Below are positions 48,042 through 56,686 of a stretch of DNA of 64,000 nt, piece by piece. A program made the translations under genes and the position numbers. The stretch comes from DATFDN01 sp963818885 (lineage in GTDB: Bacteria > Pseudomonadota > Alphaproteobacteria > Acetobacterales > Acetobacteraceae): positions 1,108,337 to 1,172,336 of the forward strand of contig CAWFTP010000001.1 of NCBI GenBank assembly GCA_963818885.1, in the 5' to 3' direction. Under the pieces are notes generated by a model. It was not told the DNA's origin, did not search any database, and worked only from the letters and a program-made list of their open reading frames with translations. How positions within the stretch are numbered: the stretch's first letter is position 1; every line of letters starts with the position of its first letter.

Positions 48042-49019
48042 TCAGAACCAGTTCGCTTTGTCGACCACGTTGCGCAGCGGCTTGCCTTCGGCGAAGGCGC
48101 GGGAATTGTCGCGGATGATGGCGTAGCGGCGCTCGTCGAGGTCGGGGCCGAAGCCCGCCGTGTGCGGCGTGATCAGCACGTTGGGCATGGTCCAGAGCGG
48201 ATGGGCGGCGGGCAGCGGCTCTGTCTCGAACACGTCGAGCGCCGCACCCACGATCTCGCCCGCCCGCAACGCGGCGACGAGATCGTCGAGCCGCGTCGTC
48301 TTGCCGCGGCCGATATTGATGAAGAACGCCGACCGCTTCATGCGCTTAAAACGTGCGCGATCCATGAATCCCTCGGTCGCCGGCGTGTGCGGCACGGTGA
48401 GAATGACGAAGTCGGCCTGTCCGAGCAGATCGTCCAGCGCTTCGGGCTTGTGCAGCTCGGCGACGCCCGGCGGCGCTTCGGTGCGGCGCGCGTCGGTCGC
48501 GAGCACACGCATGCCGAACGCGGAGGCGAGACGGGCGGCCTCCGCGCCGATCCCGCCGACGCCAACGATCAGCGCGGTCGCGCCGGGCAGATGCACGACG
48601 CCGGTATCGAGTGGCTTCGGCTTCCATTCTCGGCGTAGCTGCTGGGGGATGTAGGTCTGCAAGTCGCGCGCGAAGGCCAGCACGAAGGCCATGATGTGCG
48701 CGCCGATATGGTCGTTGTAGATCTCGCGCATGTTGGTCACCACGACAGGGTGCGCGATCAGCTCCGGATAGTAATAGCCGGCGGCCGGCGCGGCCTGCGG
48801 CGATTGCAGCCAGCGCAGCTTACCGGCGCGCGCGAGCAAGGAGGCAGATAGCACGCCGTAGGCGGCGTCCGCATCGGCGATCGCCGCCGCCGCTTCCGCT
48901 TCGGTTTCCGGCGTAACGACGTGCACCGGCGCACCCTCCCGCACCAAGCGGCGCGCCCACTCCCGCGTGATGGCGGTCTGCGGCGGCAGCATGAGGAAGG
49001 TCGGCGGCATCGCGTACAC
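48042..49019 (-). CDS. D-isomer-specific 2-hydroxyacid dehydrogenase
   Basis: NAD(P)-dependent oxidoreductase of 325 residues. Rossmann motif VGVGGIGAEAARLA; the catalytic trio is Arg in NIGRGKTTR, Glu in DVFETEPLP and His in TPHTAGFG. Hydroxypyruvate/glyoxylate-type enzymes look like this. Start ATG 49019. It is divergent from a tricarboxylate-type binding protein; the 58-bp gap must hold both promoters. Confidence 0.93.
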   Translation of the reverse strand: MYAMPPTFLMLPPQTAITREWARRLVREGAPVHVVTPETEAEAAAAIADADAAYGVLSASLLARAGKLRWLQSPQAAPAAGYYYPELIAHPVVVTNMREIYNDHIGAHIMAFVLAFARDLQTYIPQQLRREWKPKPLDTGVVHLPGATALIVGVGGIGAEAARLASAFGMRVLATDARRTEAPPGVAELHKPEALDDLLGQADFVILTVPHTPATEGFMDRARFKRMKRSAFFINIGRGKTTRLDDLVAALRAGEIVGAALDVFETEPLPAAHPLWTMPNVLITPHTAGFGPDLDERRYAIIRDNSRAFAEGKPLRNVVDKANWF

Positions 49020-49077
49020 CGTTTGTTATCCCCCGCAGGATTAGGGTGCACCCCAGACGTGTCAACGGAGCGGCAAA

Positions 49078-50055
49078 ATGCGGCGCAGGAGCTTCGTCAC
49101 CGGGCTCATCGGCAGCGCGATCACCAGCCGCATTGCCCGCGCCGAGCCCGCGGTCAGCATCGTCATCCCCGACTTTCCGGGCGGGGCGAGCGGGACAGCC
49201 GCGCGCATCCTGCAGCCCTATCTGGAAGCCGCCTTCGCCCGCGCGGTGACGCTCGACTTTCGGCCCGGCGCGGGAGGCATCGTCGGCCTGACGGGCGGCG
49301 CGCAGGCGGCGCCAGACGGGGCCAACCTCACCTTGCTCACGCCTGCGGTGACGCTCGCTCCCTGGCTCAACCGGCGAATGGACTGCTCCCCGGACGATTT
49401 CGCCCCGGTCGGACAAGTGAGCTTCATGCCCTCGGTGCTGGTGGTGCGCGCGGCGGGCGCCGACGCCACACTTGCGGGCCTGCTCAAGCGCGGCGCGCAA
49501 CCGAGCGCGCTCGTGGTCCCCGGCTCCGCCTCCGACTGGGGGCCGTCGGAGGTCGCGCAGGCGCTGCTGCTGCTGCGCGCCGGGTTGACCGTGCGCACTG
49601 TGGGGGGACTTGCGCGCGAGGCCGACCGCCTCGCCGCGTTGGAGGAGGACGAGGTGGACTTCGCCTTCGTCTCTCTCGATGCGGCGCTTGATGCGTCGGT
49701 TGCGTCGTGGACGCGTCCGCTCGCCGTCTCCTCGGCGGCTCGGGTGGCGCGGCTCAAGGACGTGCCGAGCCTGCGCGAGCAGGGTCTCGACATCGCGATC
49801 GGCGCCTGGCGGGCGCTCGCGCTGCCTGCGGCGACGCCGCGCAACGTGGTCGAGCGCTACGGCGCGATCCTGAAGGCGGTGATGGCCGATCCCGCGCTCG
49901 GCGAGGAGCTGCGCGAGGCGGGCCTGCTGCCGGACTGGCTGGGCCCGGCAGACACGCGCCAGGTGCTTCAGGGGGAGTACCGCACCGCGGGCGCGCTGTT
50001 CACCGCGCTGGGGCTGACGGTGCGCAGGGAGCTGTTAGGACAGCGGACCGGCTGA
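49078..50055 (+). CDS. Tripartite tricarboxylate transporter substrate-binding protein (Bug/TctC family)
   Basis: Periplasmic binding protein of 325 residues. The N-terminus MRRRSFVTGLIGSAITSRIA is a signal with a possible twin-arginine motif; the Bug fold shows IVIPDFPGGASGTAARILQPYLE and RPGAGGIVG. No TctA/TctB membrane genes are adjacent, the usual situation for solitary Bug proteins. Ligand unknown, probably a carboxylate. Confidence 0.88.
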   Translation: MRRRSFVTGLIGSAITSRIARAEPAVSIVIPDFPGGASGTAARILQPYLEAAFARAVTLDFRPGAGGIVGLTGGAQAAPDGANLTLLTPAVTLAPWLNRRMDCSPDDFAPVGQVSFMPSVLVVRAAGADATLAGLLKRGAQPSALVVPGSASDWGPSEVAQALLLLRAGLTVRTVGGLAREADRLAALEEDEVDFAFVSLDAALDASVASWTRPLAVSSAARVARLKDVPSLREQGLDIAIGAWRALALPAATPRNVVERYGAILKAVMADPALGEELREAGLLPDWLGPADTRQVLQGEYRTAGALFTALGLTVRRELLGQRTG

Positions 50056-50112
50056 CGGCGCACGCCTCCGGTCGCCCCGCCTAGGCGGGGTGCATTCGGA
50101 TGGAACCATCAT

Positions 50113-50209
50113 GTCATTGCGAACCCCGCGAAGCGGGGTGAAGCAATCCAGGCACATTCGCGGAAGCTGGCCTGGATCGCCGCGCCGCCTGCCGGCGGCT
50201 TACGATGAC
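50113..50209. repeat. Palindromic intergenic repeat, family A (97 bp)
   Basis: Starts GTCATTGCGA and ends TACGATGAC, with GCAATCCAGG and GCCTGGATCGCCGCGCCGCC inside. It has the same length and order of blocks as the copy at 19799-19895. It lies between the convergent ends of the Bug-protein gene and rho, where its hairpin may serve as a bidirectional terminator. Confidence 0.7.
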
Positions 50210-50214
50210 AGCGT

Positions 50215-51488
50215 CTACGTATTCATCGCGTCGAAGAAGTCGTTGTTCGTCTTGCTGTATTTCAGCTTGTCCAGCAGGAACTCCATCGCGTCGACGGTGC
50301 CCATCGGGTTCAGGATGCGCCGCAGCACCCACATCTTCGACAAAGTCGCCTTGTCGACCAGCAATTCCTCCTTGCGAGTCCCGACTTGGTGATGTCGATC
50401 GCCGGGAAGCTGCGCTTGTCGGAAATCTTGCGGTCCAGGATGATCTCCGAATTGCCGGTGCCCTTGAACTCCTCGAAGATGACCTCGTCCATGCGGCTGC
50501 CGGTGTCGATCAGGGCGGTGGCGATGATCGTCAGGCTGCCGCCCTCCTCGATATTGCGGGCGGCGCCGAAGAAGCGCTTCGGGCGCTGCAGTGCGTTGGC
50601 GTCCACGCCGCCGGTCAGCACCTTGCCGGAGGACGGCACGACGGTGTTGTAGGCGCGGGCGAGGCGGGTGATGGAATCGAGCAGGATCACCACGTCGCGC
50701 TTGTGTTCTACCAGGCGCTTGGCCTTCTCCAGCACCATCTCGGTCACCGCCACGTGGCGCGTCGCCGGCTCGTCGAAGGTGGAGCTGATGACCTCGCCCT
50801 TCACGCTGCGGGCCATGTCGGTGACTTCCTCGGGCCGCTCGTCGATCAGGAGAACGATCAGGAATACCTCCGGATGGTTGGCGGAGATCGCCGTCGCCAT
50901 GTTCTGCAACATGACCGTCTTGCCGGTGCGCGGCGGCGACACGATCAGGGCGCGCTGGCCCTTGCCGACCGGCGCGATCAGGTCGATGACCCGTGGCGTG
51001 AAGTCCTTGCCGGGCGCCTTGGCGACCGACTGGAAGTTCTCGACCTCCATCCGCAGGCGCTCGTCCGGATAGAGCGGCGTGAGATTGTCGAAGTTGATCC
51101 GATGCCGCACCGCGTCGGGCGGCTCGAAATTGATGGTGTTGACCTTCAGCAGCGCGAAATACCGCTCACCGTCCTTAGGGGCGCGGATCTGGCCCTCCAC
51201 CGTGTCGCCGGTGCGCAGACCGAAGCGGCGGACCTGGGTTGGGCTGACATAGATGTCGTCCGGTCCAGGAAGGTAGTTCGCCTCCGGGCTGCGCAGGAAT
51301 CCGAAACCGTCGGAGAGGATTTCAAGAGTGCCTTCGCCATGGATGGCCTGGTCGTTCTCGGCCAGGTTCTTCAGGATCGCGAACATCATGTCCTGCTTGC
51401 GCAGGCTCGATGCGTTCTCGATCTGGAGATTTTCAGCGAAGCTGAGCAGGTCCGCGGGGGACTTTGCCTTGAGTTCGGCAAGATGCAT
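50215..51488 (-). CDS. rho: Transcription termination factor Rho (one frameshift near the C-terminus)
   Basis: Hexameric RNA-dependent ATPase that ends transcription. The N-terminal Rho_N helix (LAELKAKSPADLLSFAENL), RNA-binding cold-shock fold (GFGFLRSPEANYLPGPDDIYVS), Walker A PPRTGKT and Q/R-loop region are all intact. After AIDITKSG the frame breaks near 50378; a one-base correction restores TRKEELLVDK, MWVLRRILNPMGTVDAMEFL and a stop at 50215-50217. Rho is normally indispensable in this group, so the break is probably a sequence error. Confidence 0.93.
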
Positions 51489-51655
51489 CGGGAGCCTCGG
51501 CGGTGGTCATGGTGGTTGCGATCGGAAAGAAAGCGGCGCTGAACGCCGGCCGATCATTTTGATGGGTGGGAGACGGCCCCCGGGTCGCGAGAGGCATGGG
51601 ACGCCGTCGGCGTGGCACATGGGGCATCAATCGGCCCGCGTCAAGCCCATTCGGG

Positions 51656-52108
51656 TCAGAACGGACGCACGATCACCATGATGACGATCAGCATGACGAG
51701 CAGGGCCGGGATTTCGTTGGCGGTCCGGTAGAACCGCGCCGGGCGCCGGTTGCGGTCATGCAGGAAGTCGCGGCGCCAGCGGGAGAACTCGCCGTGTAGC
51801 GCGGACATGGCGATGACGGCGGCGAGCTTGACGTGCCACCAGCCCCACGACCAGTCGATCACACCGGGAGTCAGCACCAGCAGGATGCCGAAGGTCCAGG
51901 TCGCGATCATCGCCGGGTTGACGATCTGCTTGAGGAGGCGGCGCTCCATCACCTTGAACCGCTCGCTCTCCGCCGAGCCCACCCGGACATCGCAATGGTA
52001 CACGTAGAGCCTTGGCAGGTAGAACATGCCGGCCATCCACGCGATCAGCGAGATGATATGGAACGCTTTCGTCCAGGGATAGGCGTAGGCGAGGATGGGG
52101 ATGGTCAT
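51656..52108 (-). CDS. hemJ: Protoporphyrinogen IX oxidase HemJ
   Basis: Haem-synthesis membrane enzyme of 150 residues. Four helices; conserved His in TKAFHIISLIAWMAGMFYLPRLYVYH and the conserved Lys in WWHVKLAAVIAMSALHG. The ATG at 52108 overlaps the stop of the mazF-like gene (ATGA), so it is translationally coupled to a toxin-antitoxin pair. 167 bp separate it from rho, the usual downstream neighbour in alphaproteobacteria. Confidence 0.92.
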   Translation of the reverse strand: MTIPILAYAYPWTKAFHIISLIAWMAGMFYLPRLYVYHCDVRVGSAESERFKVMERRLLKQIVNPAMIATWTFGILLVLTPGVIDWSWGWWHVKLAAVIAMSALHGEFSRWRRDFLHDRNRRPARFYRTANEIPALLVMLIVIMVIVRPF

Positions 52109-52467
52109 GCGGCGATGGCGAGCAGCACGGAGAGCTTCGCGCGGACCTCTCGAAGGATGTCGTATGGTGCACTGCCGATGAGAAGCATCGGACGGGCCAT
52201 CGTGTCGATGCTGCGAACGTGGCTCGTCAGGATCTCGCCTTTGATGCCCACCCCCGACGGCAGGACCACGCTGGTCCCAAAGGGCTGGATGCGGCGCGTA
52301 ATCGGGCACACGATCACCAGCCGACTCGCCCGCCAGAATTCTCTAGGAGAAATCACGATGGCGGGGCGCCGACCGCCTTGCTCCCGTCCGGCGCGCGGAT
52401 CGAAATCGGTCCAGATCAGATCGCCCGCATCAGGTTCATACTCGGTCGTCAACGATCTCGCGGCCAA
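52105..52467 (-). CDS. MazF/PemK-family toxin
   Basis: Ribonuclease toxin of 120 residues: GDLIWTDFDPRAGREQGGRRPAIVIS, CPITRR, and GEILTSHVRSIDTMAR are the MazF signatures. It overlaps the antitoxin gene by 32 nt and hemJ by 4 nt. Coupling to hemJ means that shutting down the pair could also affect haem synthesis. Confidence 0.92.
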   Translation of the reverse strand: MAARSLTTEYEPDAGDLIWTDFDPRAGREQGGRRPAIVISPREFWRASRLVIVCPITRRIQPFGTSVVLPSGVGIKGEILTSHVRSIDTMARPMLLIGSAPYDILREVRAKLSVLLAIAA

Positions 52468-52687
52468 TATCCGGCGCCCAGTCGAACGTTTCTCTCATCG
52501 CCTCCGGAGTTACGTTGACCAGCAGTTCCTCGAGAGTGTAGCGACGAGGACGGGGAGAGATCACGATCCGCCCACTCTCCGCCCTGATATCAACCCGAGA
52601 GCCATCGTGCAGACCCGTCTCGTTGATGAGGTCCCGGGGAATTCTCACCCCAAGGCTGTTTCCCCATTTACTGACGCTCACGATCAC
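52436..52687 (-). CDS. MazE-type AbrB-fold antitoxin
   Basis: Antitoxin of 83 residues: SVSKWGNSLGVRIPRDLINETGL is the swapped-hairpin DNA-binding fold, and the acidic C-terminal half (TFDWAPDIGREIVDDR) should bind MazF. First gene of the mazE-mazF-hemJ unit. A 35-bp palindrome ends 8 bp before its start codon and may be its operator. Confidence 0.92.
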   Translation of the reverse strand: MIVSVSKWGNSLGVRIPRDLINETGLHDGSRVDIRAESGRIVISPRPRRYTLEELLVNVTPEAMRETFDWAPDIGREIVDDRV

Positions 52688-52694
52688 AGAATGC

Positions 52695-52729
52695 CATCCG
52701 CTGGATATACGTAGGATATCCAGCGGATG
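52695..52729. promoter_or_regulatory. Palindrome between flgH and mazE (operator or terminator)
   Basis: CATCCGCTGGATAT at 52695-52708 is mirrored exactly at 52716-52729 with a 7-nt centre ACGTAGG. It is AT-richer than its surroundings. MazE-type antitoxins bind such dyads to autorepress; the same hairpin could end the flagellar transcript, since flgH stops 9 bp away on the same strand. Confidence 0.6.
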
Positions 52730-52737
52730 TGATCAAG

Positions 52738-53475
52738 TCAGAACGGCAGCACGACGTCCAGGAGCTGCTGGCCGGCGCGCGGCTGCTGCAGGTCGGTCAG
52801 CGTGCCGCGGCCGCCATAGGCGATGCGGGCCTCGGCCATACGGTCGCTCTGGATCGTGTTGTCGCTGGCGATGTCCTCAGGGCGGATGACGCCGCTGACC
52901 CGCAGGTCGCGCAGCTCCGAATCGGCGCGGAACTGCTGGTGCGCCATCACCACCAGATTGCCGTTCGGCAGCACCTGGGTCACCACGCCGGCGAGCCGGA
53001 TCGTCACCGATTCGCTGCGCTGGACTTGGCCAGCGCCCACATTGCTGTTGCTGCTGTTGGTCGTGACCAGCTTGCTCGGGTCCATGGGGACGTGGGTGAG
53101 CACATTCTCCAGCCCGAACAGGTTCGGCACTCCCATCGCTTCCGCGCCGTTACGGGTCGCGGTTGTTGCGTTCTTGAGCGTCGCCTGGTCGTTCATGCTG
53201 ACGAGAATGGTCACGAGGTCGCCGACACGTGCCGCCCGCTGGTCCTTGAAGAAGGCGCGCGAGCCCGGACGCCAGAGCAACTCCGCCTCGGAGGGCACCG
53301 GCTGCGGCGCCGGCATCGGCATCGTGACCGGATGCCAGCCCGGCGCGCGGGTCGGGTCCTCGGTCGGCGCGAGGGCGGGCGGCCGCCCAATCTCGGAAAG
53401 GCGCGAGAGCGTGTTGCAGCCCGACAACGCGAGCAGCAAGGTCAGCGCCGCGAGCGGCGGGCGGGTACGCCTCAT
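52738..53475 (-). CDS. flgH: Flagellar L-ring protein FlgH
   Basis: Outer-membrane ring lipoprotein of 245 residues. Signal with lipobox LSGC (Cys 20). Core motifs RVGDLVTILVSMNDQATLKN and LPNGNLVVMAHQQFRADSELRDLRVSGVIRPEDI are typical. Its ATG overlaps the flgA stop (ATGA). Last gene of the flgF-G-A-H run. Confidence 0.95.
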   Translation of the reverse strand: MRRTRPPLAALTLLLALSGCNTLSRLSEIGRPPALAPTEDPTRAPGWHPVTMPMPAPQPVPSEAELLWRPGSRAFFKDQRAARVGDLVTILVSMNDQATLKNATTATRNGAEAMGVPNLFGLENVLTHVPMDPSKLVTTNSSNSNVGAGQVQRSESVTIRLAGVVTQVLPNGNLVVMAHQQFRADSELRDLRVSGVIRPEDIASDNTIQSDRMAEARIAYGGRGTLTDLQQPRAGQQLLDVVLPF

Positions 53476-54413
53476 CGGCGAGGCCCGCTCGCTGGCGTTA
53501 GCGGCGGGGCGTCGGGGTCGACCCGCACGCGCCCTTCGGCGATGACGACCGCGTCCACCACTGCTTTCGACAGCGGGTTCATGACCTTGACGTGCTCGCC
53601 CAGCGCGCCTGAGTCGAGCGCTCTTCCCTCCGCCGTCAGCGACAGGCCGGGCCGGTCGCCCAGCATCAGGACCCGCATCTCCCGGCGCACCAGAGTGGGA
53701 GCCTCCAGGTCAGACTGCGGCAACGGCGCGCCCGAGGGAAGCTGGACGCGCAGCTCCTTGCCCACCGCATCGGATATCGCGCTCACTGCGCTCGTCGGCA
53801 CTCGTTCGGCGGGGAGGCGCGCGAGGCGCAGGTGGGCCGCGCTCAATATCGTACCCGGCAGGAGATGGGTCGCCGCGACCGCGACCTCCACCATGTCCTG
53901 CACCCGACCCGCGATCCGCCAGGTAAGTGCGTCCCCCTCGTCGCCCTGAACCGCGAACTGCGCGCCGAAGCGCCCGGTGCTCGCGTCGTAGTCGAGCTGG
54001 GTGACCACTGGCTTTACCGTGTCCTCCGCCGGGACCGTCGGCGGGTCGTAGGCGCCGATTTCGATCTCGGCGTCCGGCGAGGCGCCGGCGGAAACGAGCG
54101 CGGGCGTCAGCGCGCCCATCACCTCGGCGCGTGCGAGCGGGCGGCCGGCGCGCTGCAGGATAACGCGGTCGCCGGGAGAGGCGGGACGCCAGTCGACATT
54201 ATAGGAACGCGCGATCGCCGCGAGCTGGCGCGATTCCACCACGATCCGCGTACCCGGCGCGGGTCCGGGGCCGAGCACTCGGTCGGCATTGCGCCCGGCA
54301 TCTGCGAACAGGTCGGAAAGCTTCACCGTGGCGGCGTGCAGCGTCGAGAGCGGCTTCAGCGTCGCGGCATTGGCGGGCAGCGCGAGTGCCGTGAGGATGA
54401 TTATCGAGCGCAT
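53472..54413 (-). CDS. flgA: Flagellar P-ring assembly chaperone FlgA
   Basis: Periplasmic chaperone of 313 residues with a short signal peptide (cleavage after ANAA) and the SAF-type C-terminal domain (ATHLLPGTILSAAHL, AVGKELRVQLPSGAPL). Longer than the E. coli protein, as usual in this group. 10 bp downstream of flgG. Confidence 0.93.
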   Translation of the reverse strand: MRSIIILTALALPANAATLKPLSTLHAATVKLSDLFADAGRNADRVLGPGPAPGTRIVVESRQLAAIARSYNVDWRPASPGDRVILQRAGRPLARAEVMGALTPALVSAGASPDAEIEIGAYDPPTVPAEDTVKPVVTQLDYDASTGRFGAQFAVQGDEGDALTWRIAGRVQDMVEVAVAATHLLPGTILSAAHLRLARLPAERVPTSAVSAISDAVGKELRVQLPSGAPLPQSDLEAPTLVRREMRVLMLGDRPGLSLTAEGRALDSGALGEHVKVMNPLSKAVVDAVVIAEGRVRVDPDAPPLTPASGPRR

Positions 54414-54423
54414 GCGGATCGGC

Positions 54424-55209
54424 CTAGCGGAGGTTGGTGAGGGTGCTCAGCATGTCGTCGCTGCTGGTGATGACCTTGCTGTTCATCTCGTAGGCGCGCT
54501 GCGCGGTGATGAGGTTGGTGATTTCGGTCACTACGTTGACGTTCGACGTTTCGATGAAGCCCTGCATCACCGAGCCGAAGCCGGTGGTGGACGGATTACC
54601 GGTCACCGGCGCGCCGGAGGCCGCGGTTTGCAGGAACAGATTGTCGCCCTGCAAGTCGAGGCCGGCGGGATTGGGAAACGCGGCGAGCTGAAGCTGTCCC
54701 ACGGTCGTCGGCGTCGTCTGTCCGGCGATGGTCGCCTGCACCTGGCCCGACGTGTTGATGGTCACGTTCGTCGCGTTCGACGGCACCTGAATGCCGGGCT
54801 GCACCACGTAGCCGTCGGCGCTGACGATCGTGCCATCCGGGGCGAGCGCGAAGGTGCCGTCGCGCGTGTAGCCGGTCTCCCCGTCGGGCATCGTCACCTG
54901 GAAATAGCCGTTGCCCTGGATCGCGAGGTCGAGCACGTTGGAAGTCTGTTGCAGATTGCCCTGCTCGTTGATGCGATAGATCGCCGCCGTCTTGACGCCG
55001 AGCCCGACCTGCGCCCCGGACGGCACGATGCTGCCGGAATCGGAGCTGTTGGAGCCGACCCGGCGGAGGTTCTGATAGATCAGGTCCTGGAACTCCGGTC
55101 GCTGGCGCTTGAAGCCGGTCGTCGTCATATTGGCGATGTTATTGGAAATCACCTCGACGCTGGTCTGCTGGGCCTGCATGCCGGTGCTGGCGATGTCGAG
55201 CGCGCGCAT
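54424..55209 (-). CDS. flgG: Flagellar distal rod protein FlgG
   Basis: Axial rod protein of 261 residues. N-terminal MRALDIASTGMQAQQTSVEVISNNIANMTTTGFKR pattern and C-terminal SNVNVVTEITNLITAQRAYEMNSKVI form the usual coiled ends. ATG 55209 starts at the conserved MRAL. One base separates it from the flgF stop. Confidence 0.96.
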   Translation of the reverse strand: MRALDIASTGMQAQQTSVEVISNNIANMTTTGFKRQRPEFQDLIYQNLRRVGSNSSDSGSIVPSGAQVGLGVKTAAIYRINEQGNLQQTSNVLDLAIQGNGYFQVTMPDGETGYTRDGTFALAPDGTIVSADGYVVQPGIQVPSNATNVTINTSGQVQATIAGQTTPTTVGQLQLAAFPNPAGLDLQGDNLFLQTAASGAPVTGNPSTTGFGSVMQGFIETSNVNVVTEITNLITAQRAYEMNSKVITSSDDMLSTLTNLR

Positions 55210-55210
55210 G

Positions 55211-55957
55211 TCAGTTCTCCTGCTGGCCGGGGAGGATTTTGTCGATGGCATTCCGCTCACGGTCCGATTCCGCCTGCAGGAACTGACCGAGATAGGCGAA
55301 CTGGCGGGACTGCTCGAGCATCCGGCTGACCTGCGTTATCGGCGCGACGTTCGAATCCTCGATCGAGCCCTGCACGATGCGTGGCTGCGTGGCCTGGCTG
55401 GTCGGCGTGTCGGCGCGGTCGAGCATGCCGCCCTCCGCGGTCAGCGCGCGCGGGTCCCGGGGCACCACGACGCCGATCTTGGCGATCCGCCCGTTCTGCG
55501 ATGACAGCGTGCCGTCGCCCGCCACCGCGAGGTTGGTGTCGGTGGGCGAGAGATTGATCGGCTGGCCGTTGGCGTCGAGCAGCGGGTCGCCGGCGGAATC
55601 GGCGATGGTCCCGTTCGGCAGGATTCCGAACCTGCCGTCGCGTGTCAGGCGCGGGCCGCGCGTGGTGTTGACGGTGAAGTAACCGTCGCCGCTGAGGCCG
55701 AGATCGAGCGGATTCGCGGTGTGCCTGAGCGGGCCGGGCGCGTTGTCTCGCCAGGTCGAACGGTCCTGGGCGAAGGCGACCTGCCGGCCGCCGCGCGGGA
55801 CATCGTCGCCACTCTGGCGGCCGAGCCAGTCGGTGAATTGCACCAACTCCGCCTTGTAGCCGGGGGTGGACGCATTCGCGATATTGTTCGCGATCACGCT
55901 CATCGCCCGCATGTCGGCATCCATGCGGGAAAGAGCGACGTTGCTGGCGAGATCCAT
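55211..55957 (-). CDS. flgF: Flagellar proximal rod protein FlgF
   Basis: Rod protein of 248 residues. MDLASNVALSRMDADMRAMS then VIANNIANASTPGYKAE and a C-terminal SNVAPITQVSRMLEQSRQF. First gene of this minus-strand flagellar unit, divergent from fliL across 207 bp. Confidence 0.94.
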   Translation of the reverse strand: MDLASNVALSRMDADMRAMSVIANNIANASTPGYKAELVQFTDWLGRQSGDDVPRGGRQVAFAQDRSTWRDNAPGPLRHTANPLDLGLSGDGYFTVNTTRGPRLTRDGRFGILPNGTIADSAGDPLLDANGQPINLSPTDTNLAVAGDGTLSSQNGRIAKIGVVVPRDPRALTAEGGMLDRADTPTSQATQPRIVQGSIEDSNVAPITQVSRMLEQSRQFAYLGQFLQAESDRERNAIDKILPGQQEN

Positions 55958-55990
55958 CGTCTGTCCTCGTGGGTCGGCGGGCGACGCGAC

Positions 55991-56039
55991 GCAAAGGACG
56001 TGCCAGGACACCCACCGAGACAAGTCCGGCAATGACGGT
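55991..56039. repeat. Palindromic repeat family D, partial copy
   Basis: CAAGTCCGGCAATGACGGT at 56021-56039 matches the right half of the element at 6261-6334, preceded by a shared GCAA-AGGACGTG block. It lies in the flgF-fliL divergent promoter region. Confidence 0.45.
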
Positions 56040-56164
56040 GTTGGGGCGGCACGTTCTGCCGGGCATCGCGGCCGAACCTGCCCGCACACGCGCGGCGGAA
56101 AGCGTTCCTTAACCGGTGCGGTGCACGTTGGCTCGCCGCGAGGCATGCGGGCGGATGCGACACA

Positions 56165-56686
56165 ATGTCCAAGGCGAGCACACCCAAACCAAGCGAGAGC
56201 GAGCCGGCCGGGTCCGAGGGAGAACCGGCGCCCGACGCTGCCCCGGCGGAGCGGCGCAAGCTCGCCGTCATGGGCTTGCCGGCGGTCCTCGTCCTGCTCG
56301 GCGCTGGCCTGTATTTCGCGGGTTTTCCCGCCGCCTTGCTCGGCGCGAAGCACCCTTCCGGCAGCGCCGCCGCCGCGGCGCCGACGCTCTATGTCGACCT
56401 GCCCGAGATGGTCGCCAATCTCGACAGCGATCCGCGCCGGCCGCGCTACATCAAGCTGCGGGCCCGCGTCGAGGTGAAAGGCGCCGACAACCAGAAGGCC
56501 GTCCAGGCGTCGATGCCGCGACTCGAGGACCTGTTCCAGACTTATCTGCGCGACGTCCGCCCTGACGACGTGCGCGGTTCGATGGGAACCTACCGGCTGC
56601 GCGAGGAGCTGATCGCGCGCGCCGACATCGCCATCGCCCCCGCGCATGTTGCCGACGTGCTGTTCGCTGAGATGCTGGTCCAGTGA
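56165..56686 (+). CDS. fliL: Flagellar basal-body-associated protein FliL
   Basis: Inner-membrane stator-supporting protein of 173 residues with an acidic/proline-rich N-terminus, one helix (about 36-58) and the periplasmic domain YVDLPEMVANLDSDPRRPRYIKLRARVEV. It overlaps fliM (GTGA). Confidence 0.92.
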   Translation: MSKASTPKPSESEPAGSEGEPAPDAAPAERRKLAVMGLPAVLVLLGAGLYFAGFPAALLGAKHPSGSAAAAAPTLYVDLPEMVANLDSDPRRPRYIKLRARVEVKGADNQKAVQASMPRLEDLFQTYLRDVRPDDVRGSMGTYRLREELIARADIAIAPAHVADVLFAEMLVQ

